DNA of 64,000 nt from assembly GCA_016208315.1 (NCBI GenBank), contig JACQYF010000125.1, forward strand, positions 1-64,000, read 5' to 3'. Positions 1-10,096 of this stretch are shown here, piece by piece. A program made the translations under genes and the position numbers. Source of the stretch: Chloroflexota bacterium (GTDB taxonomy: Bacteria; Chloroflexota; Anaerolineae; UBA4142). How positions within the stretch are numbered: position 1 is the first letter of the stretch; each line of letters begins with the position of its first letter. Under the pieces are notes generated by a model, which searched no databases, was not told where the DNA came from, and saw nothing but the letters and a program-made list of their open reading frames with translations.

Positions 1-429
1 TACAATGACCATGTTCGGGAGCCCGGTCCGAAGGAAGCCGCTAAGCTTGTCCCTTCGGGTCGGGCTATTCCTTTCTCCAGGATGGTGCCCAGCATACACG
101 ATTCCCAGAGAAACACAAAAGCCGTCCTACATGGACGGCCGGACGGATAGTGCCGGGGCACACCGCCACTCTAATCAGCCAAAACTGGCTCTATCGCTAC
201 CAAAGATACCGGACGGGGACACGACAGAATTGGCAACACCACCCTGCGCACAAGCAGTGATACAGCAATATGCACCTATGGAAACGCGGACCCTAAGCGT
301 GCCGCGGCGGTGACGTGCTCCAAATCGATGACAAGAACTGGCCAAGTCACCAGCGGATGACAACGGACAACTGCGGATTGAACGGACAACCCAATACTAT
401 GTGTCCATCGAAATCGGGCTTGTCCGTTG
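1..429. other. No recognisable gene
   Basis: Only short open frames that overlap on both strands are present, and none has a motif, ribosome-binding site or promoter I can recognise. The stretch may be a further decayed part of the RHS remnant that follows. Position 1 is the window edge, so an upstream feature could run into it. Confidence 0.4.
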
Positions 430-549
430 TACTACCTTGTCGGCCGGCGCGTGGCGATGCGGACAAGCGCCGGCGTGACGTACTTGCACGGCGACCACCT
501 GGGTTCCACGAGCGTGGGGAGCGGCGCAATTGGCGCAAACGCGCGGTAG
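430..549 (+). pseudogene. RHS-repeat protein remnant
   Basis: One frame reads YYLVGRRVAMRTSAGV then TYLHGDHLGSTSV and stops at TAG (547-549). The order R-VAMR, then YLHGDHLGSTS is the conserved core found near the variable C-terminus of RHS/YD-repeat proteins. No start codon with a ribosome-binding site precedes it and no YD repeats are seen upstream, so this is about 40 residues of a formerly very large protein. RHS proteins are usually surface or secreted polymorphic toxins; nothing of a toxin domain or immunity gene is left here. The motif match is strong; that it is a remnant is inference from its size. Confidence 0.7.
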
Positions 550-557
550 TATTATGC

Positions 558-600
558 GCAAATAAAGATGCGGCGCATCGTCGGTTGCTGCGCCGCACTT
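558..600 (-). terminator. Intrinsic terminator of the hsp20 pair
   Basis: A 9-bp stem (TGCGGCGCA at 569-577 with its complement at 589-597) is followed on the minus strand by TCTTTATTT. It lies about 20 bases after the stop codon of the second hsp20 gene, as expected for a Rho-independent terminator of that operon. Confidence 0.7.
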
Positions 601-616
601 TTCATGCTCGCTTGAA

Positions 617-1057
617 TTACGTGCTTTTGACTTTGATGACCTTGGGCTTGATCTCTTCGGCCTTGGGGATCGTCAACGTGAGCACTCCGTCTCTGAACGA
701 CGCTTCCGCCTTGTCCGCTTGGACCGGCATACCCAACTCTACCGCGCGCGCGAAGGGGCCATAGCGTTGCTCTTGGAGCAAATACGTGCCTTCTTCCGCC
801 GGCGGCTTGGTCTCGCCGCGAATCGTGACCGTCCCGCCTTCGATCGTGATTTCGACATCGTTCGAGTTCACGCCGGGCACCGAAGCGCGTAATACGATCG
901 CGTCCTTGGTCGTGTAAACGTCGAGTGGCAAGGTTCTGCCGGCCGGCCCGTCTCCCCACATGCGTGTCGGGCGGACAACCGAATCCTCAAAAAGGCGATC
1001 CATCGCCTGGCGCAGAGTCATGGAATCTTTGAATGGTTCCCAACGAGAGACGCTCAT
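617..1057 (-). CDS. Small heat-shock protein, Hsp20/alpha-crystallin family (second copy)
   Basis: The 146-residue product is the usual size for a bacterial small heat-shock protein. These ATP-independent chaperones bind unfolding proteins and hold them for refolding by DnaK/ClpB. A short N-terminal region with the RQAMDRLFEDS segment is followed by the alpha-crystallin domain at about residues 40-140, with the PGV turn, the GVLTLTIPK strand and the C-terminal I-x-V element (KVIKVKST) that docks neighbouring subunits. It begins 18 bases after the stop of the other hsp20 gene and has a strong AAGGAGG site, so both are read from one promoter. The two copies differ clearly in sequence, so this is an old duplication. 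Confidence 0.95.
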   Translation of the reverse strand: MSVSRWEPFKDSMTLRQAMDRLFEDSVVRPTRMWGDGPAGRTLPLDVYTTKDAIVLRASVPGVNSNDVEITIEGGTVTIRGETKPPAEEGTYLLQEQRYGPFARAVELGMPVQADKAEASFRDGVLTLTIPKAEEIKPKVIKVKST

Positions 1058-1075
1058 TTGTCCTCCTTGATAGTT

Positions 1076-1528
1076 TTACGATTTGGCTTTGATCTTGATG
1101 CTCTTGGGTTTAACCTGGTCGCTTTTAGGGATCCGCAGGGTCAACACGCCGTTCTCGAACGAGGCATCTGCCTTGTCCGTCTGGAGTCCGCCGGGCAACT
1201 CGATGGCACGCGAGAATTGGCCGTAATGCCGCTCGCGGTGGATATAGTTCTCGCCCTTGTTCTCCATCTCTTCCTTTATTTCGCCGCGGACCGTCAGCAT
1301 ATTGCCCGAGATCGTCAAGTCAACGTCTTCTGGTTTGACGCCGGGCAGTGTGGCCTTGACCACGACCTCGTCTTTCGTCTCGACCATGTCTACCGGCATG
1401 TAGCCCGTTGGCATCGCTATTGGCATACGGAAAGGCGGTCGGACGAAAGAGTCTTCGAAGAGGCGATCCATCATGTCCCGCAGCGAAATCATTTCGCTAG
1501 CCGGATCCCATCGCATTAGACTGCTCAT
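1076..1528 (-). CDS. Small heat-shock protein, Hsp20/alpha-crystallin family (first copy)
   Basis: The 150-residue holdase chaperone shows an N-terminal RDMMDRLFEDSFVRPP segment, the alpha-crystallin domain from about residue 45, the LPGV turn, the GVLTLRIPKSD strand and a C-terminal K-P-K-S-I-K-I-K tail with the I-x-I docking motif. It is the promoter-proximal gene of an hsp20 pair. The start is set by TTAGGAGG seven bases upstream. The gene diverges from dnaJ-hspR across about 230 bases of AT-rich DNA with facing promoters, which suggests joint heat-shock control by HspR. Confidence 0.95.
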   Translation of the reverse strand: MSSLMRWDPASEMISLRDMMDRLFEDSFVRPPFRMPIAMPTGYMPVDMVETKDEVVVKATLPGVKPEDVDLTISGNMLTVRGEIKEEMENKGENYIHRERHYGQFSRAIELPGGLQTDKADASFENGVLTLRIPKSDQVKPKSIKIKAKS

Positions 1529-1590
1529 AGTTCCTCCTAATTTCTCTGTGCTTTTCGGGTCTGCAAGACCCTTTTGTCATTTTCGACGAG

Positions 1591-1619
1591 AATATAGCAC
1601 ATTCTTCTTTGATTGTCAA
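1591..1619 (-). promoter_or_regulatory. Sigma70-type promoter of the hsp20 pair
   Basis: On the minus strand TTGACA (1619-1614) is separated by 17 bases from TATATT (1596-1591). The transcript would have a leader of about 60 bases containing a small hairpin (GGGTCT/AGACCC, 1557-1571) before the ribosome-binding site. Confidence 0.75.
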
Positions 1620-1624
1620 GAGGA

Positions 1625-1643
1625 TTGATAATGATATTATCAA
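1625..1643. promoter_or_regulatory. Candidate operator between the divergent heat-shock promoters
   Basis: TTGATAAT (1625-1632) and ATTATCAA (1636-1643) form a perfect 8-bp inverted repeat with a 3-base gap. It lies between the two facing -35 boxes, five bases from that of hsp20. It does not match the actinobacterial HAIR consensus for HspR (CTTGAGT-N7-ACTCAAG) but is placed where a shared repressor would act. Function is inferred from position only. Confidence 0.4.
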
Positions 1644-1672
1644 GTTTTTACACAATTCAAACAACAATTCCA

Positions 1673-1701
1673 TTGACACAATTACTTGCAAGTGGTATAA
1701 T
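1673..1701 (+). promoter_or_regulatory. Promoter of the dnaJ-hspR operon with palindromic spacer
   Basis: TTGACA (1673-1678) and TATAAT (1696-1701), 17 bases apart, are both perfect consensus boxes. The spacer contains the 10-bp palindrome ACTTGCAAGT (1684-1693), which has CTTG/CAAG half-sites like those of HspR operators. A protein bound there would block RNA polymerase directly, so autoregulation by the downstream HspR is likely but unproven. Confidence 0.75.
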
Positions 1702-1761
1702 TTGCCACAGATTACCTGGGTTTCCCGCTCAAAACCGGACGGCTTGGGGAGCATGAGAGCG

Positions 1762-2715
1762 ATGGAATACAAGGACTATTACAAGATTCTGGGCGTCAGC
1801 AAAAACGCCAGCGAAAAAGATATCAAGCAAGCGTACCGGAAGCTCGCCCGAAAGCTGCACCCTGATGTCAATCCAAACAACAAGCCTGCTCAGGAGCAGT
1901 TCAAGGAGATCAACGAGGCCTACGACGTTCTCTCGGATCCCGAGCGACGGAAGAAATACGATACCCTCGGCGCGAACTGGCAGCAATATGAGCAGTACCA
2001 GCGCGCGGGCGGTCAAGGTCCGTTTCGATGGGGGGGCAGCGCGGGCGGCGGCCAGTATCGCACCGTAACGCCCGAAGAATTCGAGCAGATGTTTGGCGGC
2101 GGATTTGGCGGCGAGGATTTGGGCGGGGGCGTTTCCGATTTTTTCCGCACCTTCTTCGGCGGTGGGTTTGGCGGCGCCGGCGCGCGCGCGCAAACTCGCC
2201 CGCGCCGCGGACAAGATATCGAACAAGAAGTTGATATCTCGCTGCAAGAAGCGTTCGCCGGCACGAGCCGCATCGTTCAAAAAGATGGACGCCGGCTTGA
2301 GATCAAGATTCCGCCCGGAGTCAAGACTGGCTCCAAGATCCGCTACGCGGGTGAAGGTCTGCCGGGTACGAACGGCGCCAGCGCGGGCGATCTGTATCTC
2401 CGCATCCAAGTCGAAGATAACCCAAAGTTCGAACGGCGCGGCGATGATTTGCACGCCGAAATTCCGGTGGCGCTTTATACCCTCATCCTCGGCGGAGAAA
2501 CCGCGGTGCCCACGCTCAAGGGGCAGTTGGCTCTGCGAATCCCGCCCGAAACGCAGGCGGGCAAAACCTTTCGGTTGGCCGGGCAAGGGATGCCGAAACT
2601 GGGGCAGCCCAACGTCTTTGGCGATTTGTATGTCAAGGTTCGCCCCGAGTTGCCAGACCATTTGACCGACGCCGAGCGCGAGTTATTTGAAAAACTGGCC
2701 AAGCTGCGAGAATAG
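1762..2715 (+). CDS. dnaJ: DnaJ/CbpA-type Hsp40 co-chaperone
   Basis: The 317-residue protein has the CbpA layout: a J domain at residues 1-70 with the HPD motif (LARKLHPDV) that stimulates DnaK ATPase, a glycine/phenylalanine-rich linker to about 150, and two C-terminal beta-barrel substrate-binding domains. It lacks the cysteine-rich zinc finger of true DnaJ. The ATG at 1762 is chosen because the upstream GGGGAG lies at a proper distance from it; the in-frame ATG at 1753 is too close. It leads an operon with the MerR-type regulator hspR 21 bases on. dnaK and grpE are not in the window. Confidence 0.95.
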   Translation: MEYKDYYKILGVSKNASEKDIKQAYRKLARKLHPDVNPNNKPAQEQFKEINEAYDVLSDPERRKKYDTLGANWQQYEQYQRAGGQGPFRWGGSAGGGQYRTVTPEEFEQMFGGGFGGEDLGGGVSDFFRTFFGGGFGGAGARAQTRPRRGQDIEQEVDISLQEAFAGTSRIVQKDGRRLEIKIPPGVKTGSKIRYAGEGLPGTNGASAGDLYLRIQVEDNPKFERRGDDLHAEIPVALYTLILGGETAVPTLKGQLALRIPPETQAGKTFRLAGQGMPKLGQPNVFGDLYVKVRPELPDHLTDAERELFEKLAKLRE

Positions 2716-2736
2716 TGAGCAAGAAGGAGATGGCTT

Positions 2737-3096
2737 ATGGGTTTGCACGGCGACGATGAACCCATCTACGTGATCAGCGTCGCGGCGCGACTGGTCGAAA
2801 TGCATCCACAGACTTTGCGTTATTATGAGCGCGCGGGACTGTTGAAGCCGACGCGTTCGTCCGGGAAAATTCGTCTGTACTCGCCGCGCGAGATCGAACG
2901 GCTGCGCAAGATCGCGCGGCTGACCAGTGAATTGGGGGTCAATTTGGCAGGAGTGGAGATCATCATTGATCTCACCGAACGCCTGGACGCGCTCAACGAA
3001 CGCATGCAGCAGCGCGAAGCGCAACTACTCACGGAGGTGGAGAGACTACGTAACCAATTGCAAGCCATGGAACACGCCGACGGCCGCGGAGTTTGA
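2737..3096 (+). CDS. hspR: HspR, MerR-family heat-shock repressor
   Basis: The 119-residue protein has a MerR winged helix at residues 10-80. It reads [20 protein letters not shown] then [10 protein letters not shown], and this Y-x-I-S-V-A-A...HPQTLR-Y-ERAGL signature is typical of HspR. A coiled coil follows (about 80-112). HspR represses dnaK, clpB and hsp20 genes and is usually held by DnaK as co-repressor. AAGGAG precedes the ATG. Its place directly after dnaJ, opposite hsp20, fits an autoregulated heat-shock locus. The facing palindromes at 1625-1643 and 1684-1693 are its most likely targets. Confidence 0.9.
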   Translation: MGLHGDDEPIYVISVAARLVEMHPQTLRYYERAGLLKPTRSSGKIRLYSPREIERLRKIARLTSELGVNLAGVEIIIDLTERLDALNERMQQREAQLLTEVERLRNQLQAMEHADGRGV

Positions 3097-3116
3097 CCTT
3101 CAGCCAGGAGGAGGCA

Positions 3117-4211
3117 ATGTTTACCCGCCAGGATTTGCAGGACCTTGTCAATTCCGACACACAGGGCCACCCGGTCCTCAGTCTGTATCTCACGACGGAT
3201 CTGACCCAACACCTCAAGGAGGAGCGCCGTCTCGCCCTCAAGAAATTGCTTGACCCGCTGGGTGAGGATGCCCAGCCGGATGTCGAGCGCGCGCAGAAAT
3301 TCTTTGATCACGAGTTTGATTGGCAAGCCCAGGGGATCGCGCTCTTTTCCAGCGCGGGCGCCGGTTTTTGGCGCGTGATCCGTTTGGCAGTGCCGATCCT
3401 CGACTTTGCGACGATCGAGCCAAGGCCGAACGTGGGGTTGCTCGCCGATGCGCTTGACGAGCACGCGTGTTACGTGGTGGCTTTGGTGGACCGCGACCAC
3501 GCGCGTTTCTTTGCGATGCAGATGGGCGAAATTACCGAATTTTCGCCCGAGCTGCCGCCGACGCCGGGCCGGCAGAAGCAAGGCGGCCCGAGCGCGGCGC
3601 GCTTCCAACGCCATGCCGACGCGCTCGCCTTGCAGAATCTAAAGCAGGCCGCGCGGCTCGCACACGGTTTCTTCAATTCCCGGGAGTGCTCGCGGCTTTT
3701 GCTCGCGGGGACGGAGGATGTGCTCGTTCAATTCCGCGGTCTCTTGACCAAGACATGGCAAAAGCGCATCGTCGGCGAATTCGCGATGGATATGCACGCG
3801 CCGGCCAATACCGTCCTGGCCAAAGCGCAAGAACTGGTCGCCCATTTCGAGCGTGACCAAGAAGCGGCCCAGGTCGAAGAGTTGACCACCGCCGCGCGAA
3901 AAAAGCGCGCCACCGCCACGCTGGGCTTGGCCGATACCCTTAACGCCTTGCTCGAAGGCAAAGTGATGACGCTCGTCGCGGCGGCGAACTATTCCGCCGA
4001 AGGATACGTCTGCGACAACTGCGGCTTTCTTGCGGCGCAGAAGGTGGACCGTTGTCCTTTGTGCGGCGCGAACATGCGGGCGGTAGATCACATGGTGGAG
4101 CTGGCGATTCACAAGGCCCTGCGCTTGGGCAGCCGCGTCGAAATCGTCCACGATCCGGCGGCCGCGAAACTGAAAGCGTTGGGCGCGATCGGGGCCATGC
4201 TGCGCTTCTAA
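3117..4211 (+). CDS. Bacterial-archaeal eRF1-like protein (baeRF family 10 type) with zinc ribbon
   Basis: The 364-residue protein resembles the baeRF10 group of eRF1-related proteins. The central domain carries the CYVVALVDRDHARFF strand of the Vms1/eRF1 fold and a KQGGPSAARFQRH segment, where classical release factors have GGQ-type loops. An L7Ae-like region follows and then a C-terminal zinc ribbon, C-D-N-C...C-P-L-C at about 299-318. Proposed roles for the family are peptidyl-tRNA hydrolysis or stalled-ribosome rescue; this is family-level inference. The ATG at 3117 has AGGAGG in front; a TTG 24 bases earlier is in frame but has no such site. It lies 20 bases after hspR, so it is probably heat-induced with the chaperones. 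Confidence 0.75.
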   Translation: MFTRQDLQDLVNSDTQGHPVLSLYLTTDLTQHLKEERRLALKKLLDPLGEDAQPDVERAQKFFDHEFDWQAQGIALFSSAGAGFWRVIRLAVPILDFATIEPRPNVGLLADALDEHACYVVALVDRDHARFFAMQMGEITEFSPELPPTPGRQKQGGPSAARFQRHADALALQNLKQAARLAHGFFNSRECSRLLLAGTEDVLVQFRGLLTKTWQKRIVGEFAMDMHAPANTVLAKAQELVAHFERDQEAAQVEELTTAARKKRATATLGLADTLNALLEGKVMTLVAAANYSAEGYVCDNCGFLAAQKVDRCPLCGANMRAVDHMVELAIHKALRLGSRVEIVHDPAAAKLKALGAIGAMLRF

Positions 4212-4217
4212 CTCCGT

Positions 4218-4289
4218 ACACGGCGAGCGCCGTAGCGCCGTGCTCCCGCATCTTGTACTGAAGCGCTCGCGCCGGCGCGGCGCGAGCGC
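4218..4289. repeat. GC-rich palindromes between baeRF and rhomboid genes
   Basis: A 12-bp perfect inverted repeat (GCGCTCGCGCCG, 4263-4274, with its complement at 4278-4289, 3-base loop) follows a weaker one (CACGGCG...CGCCGTG, 4218-4241). No T-tract follows, so they are poor terminators and more like the palindromic repeats found elsewhere in the window. Confidence 0.5.
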
Positions 4290-4304
4290 CTCGAAAAGAG
4301 CTAT

Positions 4305-5021
4305 ATGATTCCTATAGGGGACGCGAATCCCACGCGGCGTCTGCCGATTACAAACTGGACATTAATTGCGATCAACGTAATCGTCTTCATATTCGAAATC
4401 TCGCTGCGGCCACGCCAACTCGATGCGCTGATTCAAACCTGGGGCGTGATTCCCGGCAATGTCTTTCTCGCGCTGGCCGACCCCATCGAGGCGCCTCTTA
4501 GCATCTGGGCGACCCTGGTAACTTCGCAGTTCTTGCACGCCGGTTGGGCGCACATCATCGGCAACATGCTTTTTCTCTGGGTCTTTGGCGATAACATCGA
4601 AGAGGTCCTGGGCCATCTTGGCTATCTTGTATTCTATTTGGTGAGCGGGATCGCGGCGGGAATCGTCCAAGTCGTGGTCAGCGGCCCTATACCCATCCCG
4701 GCGATCGGCGCCAGCGGCGCAATTGCCGGCGTGTTAGGCGCATACATCGTGTTGTACCCATGGGCACGCATCAGCATCCTGTTCCCGCTCTTTATTCTGT
4801 TTTGGACGATCGAGGTCCCGGCGATCATCGTGATCGGCTGGTGGTTTATCCAACAATTTTTCTACGGCGTTGGCGTCCTGAGTTCGGCGGCCGCGAGCGG
4901 TATCGCGATTTGGGCGCACATCGGCGGATTTGTGGCCGGCCTGGTGCTGATCTTGCCGTTTATTGGCCGCGCCCGCCGGCGTCGCCGCATCCCGCAATAC
5001 TATTCAGAATGGCATTACTGA
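4305..5021 (+). CDS. Rhomboid family intramembrane serine protease
   Basis: The 238-residue protein has six or seven membrane segments. The rhomboid catalytic set is visible: the oxyanion H-x-x-x-N motif (H83, N87 in WAHIIGNM), the nucleophile Ser137 in GASGA, and His205 in the last helix (WAHIGGF). Rhomboids cut single-pass membrane proteins inside the bilayer; the substrate cannot be told. The N-terminus MIPIGDANPTRR is typical of the family and supports the ATG at 4305, though the ribosome-binding site (AAAAGAG) is weak. An IS630 element has inserted about ten bases after its stop codon. Confidence 0.92.
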   Translation: MIPIGDANPTRRLPITNWTLIAINVIVFIFEISLRPRQLDALIQTWGVIPGNVFLALADPIEAPLSIWATLVTSQFLHAGWAHIIGNMLFLWVFGDNIEEVLGHLGYLVFYLVSGIAAGIVQVVVSGPIPIPAIGASGAIAGVLGAYIVLYPWARISILFPLFILFWTIEVPAIIVIGWWFIQQFFYGVGVLSSAAASGIAIWAHIGGFVAGLVLILPFIGRARRRRRIPQYYSEWHY

Positions 5022-5031
5022 ATCTTCAATA

Positions 5032-6111
5032 ATTAATGTCCGGAGAGGTCGTTAATGTGCGATAATAAGGCACATGAGACCTTTCGGAACGAGTCAACAA
5101 TTGGCCCGCGGCCGTCAGCGGGCGCGGAATTTGCTACGGCATGGTCAGAGTACCGAACAAGTCGCTCGACGCGTCGGTGCGACGGAACGTAGTGTGCGAC
5201 GCTGGCGACAGGAATCCAAACATCCCAAGCCCAAGTCCAAAACTCGCAGACGCGGCCCAGGACGTCCTTGCCGCCTCAACGCTTCCCAGTGTCGGCGTTT
5301 GCTCCGCGCTCTGGCACTCGGCGCCTTTCAGCAGGGGTACGCTGAAGATTACTGGACGTTGGATCGCATCGCGCATGTGATCTGGGAACTATTCCGGGTG
5401 CGCTATCGTTCGCACAGTGTCTGGTATCTCATGCAACGTCTTGGGTGGAGTTGCCAAAAACCGCAACGGCGCGCACTGCATCGTGATGACGACGCGATTG
5501 CACACTGGAAACATTACATCTGGCCGCATATAAAAAAAGTGGCAACAACTCGGCGCGACGCTCGTTTTTCTCGATGAAAGTGGGTTTTCGCTGGTCTCGC
5601 CGCTCAAACGCACCTGGTCGCCGCGCGGTCAAACGCCCGTCATTCGCACGAGTATCGAACACAATGAACGTCTGAATCTGATCGGCGCGCTCTGTGTGAG
5701 TCCGCGGAAGCGCAAGATCAAGTTGCACCTCCAAGTCTATGACATCTCACTCAGCGGCAAGGAAGTCGTTGTCTTTCTGGAGCATTTGCTCCGGCGCCTT
5801 CCCGGGCCGATCGTGATGGTCTGGGACAAGCATCCGATTCATGGTCGTCGCCTCGTCAAGGATTTCCTGGCTCGTCATCCGCGTCTGCACGTCTTTGACT
5901 TCCCGACGGCCGCACCGGAACTCAATCCAACCGAATTTGTCTGGACCCAGGTCACGGACTATACGGCTGGCAGTGCCCCGCGGAGTGGCATCGAGCTGCG
6001 AACCAAAGTCATGGCAGGCGTGGCTCGTACACGGCGCTCGTCCAGTCGCCTCTGGGCATGCGTCTTCGCATCCGATCTGCCGTGGAAACGTTAGCCAACG
6101 CGGACATTAAT
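5032..6111 (+). mobile_element. IS630-family insertion sequence, complete
   Basis: A 1080-bp element bounded by 11-bp perfect terminal inverted repeats, ATTAATGTCCG (5032-5042) and its complement (6101-6111), flanked by TA dinucleotides (5030-5031, 6112-6113), the TA target duplication typical of IS630/mariner elements. Flanking TTCAA/TTGAA extend the symmetry, so the empty site was the palindrome TTCAATATTGAA. The single gene inside is split by a frameshift. Insertion separated the rhomboid gene from the gene at 6138, which would originally have been about 35 bases apart. Confidence 0.9.
5074..6094 (+). pseudogene. IS630-family transposase, frameshifted (possibly by design)
   Basis: The first frame (5074-5577) has the N-terminal helix-turn-helix (STEQVARRVGATERSVRRW) and winged region, ending in WPHIKK. 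The second frame continues without loss from 5539 to TAG at 6094 with FLDESGFSL, MVWDKHPIHG and APELNPTEF, so all three acidic residues of the DDE catalytic triad are present. The break lies in a run of seven A (5532-5538); removal of one A joins both parts perfectly. IS630 members often use frameshifting or polymerase slippage on such runs, so this may be a working element rather than a dead one. Total joined length would be about 340 residues, normal for the family. Confidence 0.85.
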
Positions 6112-6137
6112 TATTGAAAATTCAATAAGAGGACAAT

Positions 6138-6530
6138 ATGGCAAACTCGACGAGTGATGCAGAGGCGCGCCTGCAACGAAAAGCGAGCGAGGTCGTTCGC
6201 GACCACGGTCCGGCGATTCGTCAACTGCTCGCGGATCTGAACAAGTCGCGGCTCAAAGGGCTGGGCCGGCTCGGCTCGGCGGAAATCGGACGCATGGCCA
6301 TCCGGTGGGAGCTGCAGTGGAAGGCGGACCCGGTGACGTACCGGATGCACATCGCGGTCACGCTCGCGGACGATGGACAAAAGGCATTTGTGGACCGCGT
6401 GCTGGTCCAGCGCGAAGCGTCGGCGCCCTATGATTTTCAGGGCCACACGCCGACGACGATGATGAAACAAATCGCCACACTGAATGTCAAAGAGATCAAG
6501 AGCAAGTTGGAAGAATTGTGGCCCAGATAA
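6138..6530 (+). CDS. Conserved hypothetical protein, 130 residues
   Basis: I do not recognise this family. The protein is soluble, with a helical N-terminus rich in charged residues and a middle part with two or three strands (AIRWELQWKADPVTYRMHIAVTL). A good ribosome-binding site (AAGAGGAC) precedes the ATG. It appears to have been the gene following the rhomboid protease before the IS630 insertion, and may now lack its original promoter. Confidence 0.7.
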   Translation: MANSTSDAEARLQRKASEVVRDHGPAIRQLLADLNKSRLKGLGRLGSAEIGRMAIRWELQWKADPVTYRMHIAVTLADDGQKAFVDRVLVQREASAPYDFQGHTPTTMMKQIATLNVKEIKSKLEELWPR

Positions 6531-6602
6531 AACAGGAAACAACGGAAATAAGGGAAATGAGGGAACTCAGAGGAACTTGGCTGATCATCAAGGGGGCAAC
6601 CT

Positions 6603-7076
6603 GTGCTCATCTATCTCGACACAAATGTGTACCATCGTCCATTCAATGACCAGAGTTCCCCGCGTATCCATCGCGAAGCCGAGGCGTTCGCCACAATTAT
6701 TGGAGCTGTCGAAAAAGGCGAGTTGGAATTACTGAAATCAGAGATCTTGGAATTCGAGATCGAGCAGAACAAAGATACTGAATTGAGAAGCAAAGTTCAG
6801 GCTTATTTGAGACTTGCAAAACATGACCGACGAGGAACAGAGGAACAACTGAGCTTGGCACAGCGATTGGAGAAAGAATGTGGATTCAAAGGTCGCGACG
6901 CGCTACACATTGCGGCAGCCTGTCTTGGGAAAGCTCGCTATTGTGTGTCCTGCGATGACCAAATGGTCAAGCGCGTGGAATGCTGTGTCAAAATAACTCG
7001 GGAAACTGGTTTTGAAGTTGCACTCGTCGGTCCAGAAGACTTGGTAAGAATCTTGGAAGAGAGGAAAAAATCATGA
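6603..7076 (+). CDS. PIN-domain ribonuclease, VapC-like toxin
   Basis: The 157-residue protein begins MLIYLDTNVYHRPF, the first PIN strand with catalytic Asp6, and has further acidic residues at about Glu50, Asp99 (GRDALHIAA) and Asp118/119 (CDDQM). Such proteins are Mg-dependent RNases acting as toxins. The GTG start at 6603 lies after AAGGGGG. Its stop overlaps the start of the next small gene (ATGA), so the partner is downstream, the reverse of the usual antitoxin-first order. No upstream VapB-like gene is present. Confidence 0.85.
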   Translation: MLIYLDTNVYHRPFNDQSSPRIHREAEAFATIIGAVEKGELELLKSEILEFEIEQNKDTELRSKVQAYLRLAKHDRRGTEEQLSLAQRLEKECGFKGRDALHIAAACLGKARYCVSCDDQMVKRVECCVKITRETGFEVALVGPEDLVRILEERKKS

Positions 7077-7315
7077 CAATCCGAACAATATCTCCGACAA
7101 CGCGCAAGCGCAAAGAGTATTTGCATCTTGTGTCGCGCGGGTGGGATGCGCTTGTAGAGAAATTGGGTTATGCCGATGCTACACGTTTTGTGATGCTACT
7201 CGATAAAGGTTCTGGCGACTCTGTGAAATATTTTCGCGACTTGTGGAAGGATACCAGCGCCGAGGAGATTTATCGCAAGATGATCGCTCGGCGGCAACAA
7301 GTTGACAGCAAATAA
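7073..7315 (+). CDS. Small protein coupled to PIN gene, probable antitoxin
   Basis: The 80-residue protein overlaps the PIN toxin gene by four bases (ATGA), so the two are translationally coupled. The pattern R-G-W-D-A-L-V-E-K-LGYADATRFVMLLDKG followed by a DIWKD/AEEIYRKM-like C-terminal helix is one I associate with small PIN-partner proteins in cyanobacteria and Chloroflexota. No known DNA-binding fold is obvious. The role as antitoxin is inferred from coupling and size. Confidence 0.65.
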   Translation: MTIRTISPTTRKRKEYLHLVSRGWDALVEKLGYADATRFVMLLDKGSGDSVKYFRDLWKDTSAEEIYRKMIARRQQVDSK

Positions 7316-7377
7316 CTGAAACAGTTTGCGTGTCGTTCGGCGGTCTTCAAATAACTGGAATGATTAGGAAGTGATCT

Positions 7378-10008
<2,631 letters not shown>

Positions 10009-10034
10009 CGACCGCAAGCGCCCTTAGACGCCCC

Positions 10035-10063
10035 TTGACAACCGCAGGCAACTCTGGTATAAT
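10035..10063 (+). promoter_or_regulatory. Sigma70 promoter of the HTH gene
   Basis: TTGACA (10035-10040) and TATAAT (10058-10063) are perfect boxes with a 17-base spacer. The -10 box lies 33 bases before the GTG start. Confidence 0.85.
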
Positions 10064-10096
10064 CGGGGCACAAAAGTCGTTTTCAGGAGTACATTG

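Noticed and set aside
315..764. 149-codon frame across the RHS remnant and hsp20 end
   Set aside because: It uses another frame than the RHS motif and overlaps the hsp20 gene and its terminator; composition is unlike a real protein.
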